Assembly: GCA_021785155.1 (NCBI GenBank)
Contig: JAJYGE010000138.1
Coordinates: 1-7,414, forward strand
DNA from: Planctomycetota bacterium
Lineage (GTDB): Bacteria > Planctomycetota > Phycisphaerae > WQYP01
DNA length: 7,414 bases
Direction of reading: 5' to 3'
Made by a program: the position numbers and the translations under genes. The notes under the pieces were generated by a model. The model was not told the origin of the DNA and did not search any database. It saw only the letters and a program-made list of their open reading frames with translations. Below are positions 5,588 to 7,414 of the stretch, one piece after another; position 1 is the first letter of the stretch, and every line of letters begins with the position of its first letter.

Positions 5588-7414
5588 ATGTACGAACGTT
5601 TTACAGATCGCGCCCGTAAGGTAATGGCTTTGGCCAATCAGGAAGCCCAGAGATTTAACCATGAATACATCGGCACCGAGCATATTTTGCTGGGACTGGT
5701 GAAGGAGGGATCCGGCGTAGGGGCGACGGTTCTTAAAAATCTCGACATTGATTTGCGTAAAGTCCGGCTGGAAGTCGAGAAGCTCGTCAAGAGCGGTCCC
5801 GATATGGTGACCATGGGCAAGCTGCCCCAGACGCCGCGCGCCAAGAAGGTCATTGAATACGCCATTGAAGAAGCCCGCAACCTTGGTCACAACTACGTCG
5901 GCACCGAACACCTGCTGTTGGGGCTGCTGCGTGAACGTGATGGCGTGGCGGCCCAGGTTCTCATGAACCTGAACCTGAAACTGGAAGAAGTCCGCGAGGA
6001 AGTTCTGAACCTGCTGGGGGCCGGGGTGGAAAGTGAAGGTTCCACGGAAAACAAGGAAAGCAAATCCAAATCACGCACGCCGGCGCTGGACTCCTTTGGG
6101 CGCGATTTGACGGAGCTTGCCCGTGAAAGCAGTTTGGACCCGGTGATTGGCCGAAACAATGAAATTGAGCGGGTGATACAGATTCTTTGCCGCCGCACCA
6201 AAAACAACCCGGTGCTGCTGGGTGAAGCCGGTGTTGGAAAAACCGCGATTGTGGAGGGGCTGGCCCAGAAAATCATCGGCAACGATGTGCCGGAGATTCT
6301 CGTTGATAAGCGCATCGTTGTATTGGATCTGGCCATGATGGTTGCCGGCACGAAGTATCGCGGTCAATTTGAAGAGCGCATCAAGGCCGTCATGAACGAG
6401 GTGCGAAGAGCTAAAAATGTCATCTTGTTTATTGATGAGTTGCATACGCTGGTTGGGGCTGGCGGGGCGGAAGGGGCCATCGACGCCAGTAACGTGCTGA
6501 AGCCATCTCTGGCCCGCGGCGAAATTCAGGTGATCGGTGCCACCACGCTGGATGAATACCGGAAATACGTGGAAAAGGATGGGGCCTTGGAACGCCGGTT
6601 CCAGACCGTTATCGTCGAACCACCCAGCAAGGAAGAAGCCTTGGAAATTCTCCGCGGCCTGCGTGATCGCTATGAAGCCCATCACCGCGTGCAGATCACG
6701 GATGAGGCTTTGCGCTCGGCGGTTGAGCTTTCCACCCGCTACATCACAGGCCGCTGTCTGCCGGACAAGGCCATTGATGTCATTGATGAGGCTGGTGCCC
6801 GCATTCGTCTGAAAAGCATGACCAAGCCGCCGAATCTCACGGAAATTGAAGATCAAATTGAGCGCCTGACCATTGAAAAAGATGAGGCGGTCAAAAATGC
6901 CGACTATGAGCGCGCCGCCGAACTGCGCGATCAGGCCGAGGCGTTGCGCCGCAAGAAGGATGAAGAACAGAAGAAATGGCGCGAGCAAGCCAAGGAAGTC
7001 GATGGCGTGGTGGATGAGGAAACGGTGGCCGAAGTTGTCAGCAAAATGACCGGCGTTCCGCTGACCCGTCTGGAAAAGGCCGAGGCCTCACGATTGCTGG
7101 AATTGGAGACTGAATTGCATCGGCGCGTTATCAGCCAGGATGACGCGATCAAAGCTGTTTCACGATCCATCCGTCGCGCCCGTTCCGGTTTGAAGGATCC
7201 CAATCGTCCCATGGGAACATTTCTTTTCCTTGGGCCTTCCGGTGTTGGTAAAACCTGCTTTCCAAAGGCTATCGCGGAATTCATGTTCGGAAATGAGGCT
7301 TCACTTATTCAGATTGACATGTCTGAATATATGGAGAAGCATAATGTCAGCCGTCTGATTGGTGCGCCTCCGGGTTATGTCGGCTATGAAGAGGGCGGAC
7401 AACTGACGGAGCGA
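5588..7414 (+). CDS. clpC: ATP-dependent Clp protease ATP-binding subunit ClpC (3'-truncated by window edge)
   Basis: The frame is open for 609 codons to the window end; a full ClpC is about 810-850 residues. ClpC is an AAA+ hexamer that unfolds proteins and feeds them to ClpP. Two Clp_N repeats occupy ~1-145, each with GTEH (E31, E107), the glutamates that bind phospho-arginine tags in Bacillus ClpC. D1 follows with Walker A GEAGVGKT (212-219), Walker B VILFIDE (278-284), arginine-finger motif LERRF (334-338) and [10 protein letters not shown] (388-397). A short coiled middle domain with the UVR motif (~424-458, [16 protein letters not shown]) distinguishes ClpC from ClpA and ClpB. D2 begins with Walker A GPSGVGKT (549-556) and reaches [17 protein letters not shown]. 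The ClpP-docking loop and D2 Walker B lie beyond the edge. Residues 557-559 read CFP just after the second Walker A, where Leu-Leu-Ala/Ser is expected; see findings. The start agrees with the family N-terminus ([12 protein letters not shown]). Confidence 0.95.
   Translation, partial: MYERFTDRARKVMALANQEAQRFNHEYIGTEHILLGLVKEGSGVGATVLKNLDIDLRKVRLEVEKLVKSGPDMVTMGKLPQTPRAKKVIEYAIEEARNLGHNYVGTEHLLLGLLRERDGVAAQVLMNLNLKLEEVREEVLNLLGAGVESEGSTENKESKSKSRTPALDSFGRDLTELARESSLDPVIGRNNEIERVIQILCRRTKNNPVLLGEAGVGKTAIVEGLAQKIIGNDVPEILVDKRIVVLDLAMMVAGTKYRGQFEERIKAVMNEVRRAKNVILFIDELHTLVGAGGAEGAIDASNVLKPSLARGEIQVIGATTLDEYRKYVEKDGALERRFQTVIVEPPSKEEALEILRGLRDRYEAHHRVQITDEALRSAVELSTRYITGRCLPDKAIDVIDEAGARIRLKSMTKPPNLTEIEDQIERLTIEKDEAVKNADYERAAELRDQAEALRRKKDEEQKKWREQAKEVDGVVDEETVAEVVSKMTGVPLTRLEKAEASRLLELETELHRRVISQDDAIKAVSRSIRRARSGLKDPNRPMGTFLFLGPSGVGKTCFPKAIAEFMFGNEASLIQIDMSEYMEKHNVSRLIGAPPGYVGYEEGGQLTER

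Noticed and set aside
6071..6988. A 305-codon minus-strand open frame opposite clpC
   Set aside because: It lies wholly within the canonical ClpC coding sequence and has no ribosome binding site or domain that I can recognise.
1..7414. A hidden novel system, CRISPR array, mobile element or defence island
   Set aside because: Every long stretch is accounted for by conserved housekeeping genes or short control regions. No tandem repeat arrays, terminal inverted repeats, transposase motifs or tRNA-like folds were seen.

Overview
The window reads as an ordinary stretch of bacterial chromosome at roughly 54% G+C (estimated by eye). All four recognisable genes point rightwards. The best guess for the host is a planctomycete or another PVC-group bacterium. 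That rests on three things: a fused 3-dehydroquinate dehydratase-shikimate dehydrogenase, a large type III glutamine synthetase, and a ClpC with motif spellings ([17 protein letters not shown]) that I associate with that group. This is an inference from family knowledge, not a database result.

Layout. Positions 1-108 may be the last 35 codons of an unidentified upstream gene. An endonuclease IV gene (nfo, 119-1072) starts 10 bases later and overlaps the fused aroD-aroE gene (1069-2667) by the four bases ATGA. These probably form one operon joining DNA base-excision repair and aromatic amino acid synthesis by position rather than by function. A 447-base gap (2668-3114) follows and appears to be the control region and leader of the glutamine synthetase gene. 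It holds a near-consensus sigma-54 promoter (2787-2802), two perfect 7-bp stem-loops, a weaker sigma-70-type promoter and two possible ribosome binding sites. The type III glutamine synthetase gene (glnN, 3115-5310) is a single transcription unit closed by a very strong intrinsic terminator (5342-5372). After a 277-base intergenic region with candidate promoter elements, the AAA+ unfoldase gene clpC starts at 5588 and runs off the right edge after 609 intact codons.

The genes are housekeeping functions: abasic-site repair, steps 3 and 4 of the shikimate pathway, ammonia assimilation and protein quality control. I see no tRNA, rRNA, CRISPR, mobile element, toxin-antitoxin or defence system, and no undescribed multi-gene system. 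The two points most worth a second look are the probable sigma-54 (nitrogen-type) promoter in front of glnN, and a three-residue anomaly directly after the second Walker A motif of ClpC. The anomaly is exactly explained by a pair of compensating one-base indels in homopolymers, so it is probably a sequence error.
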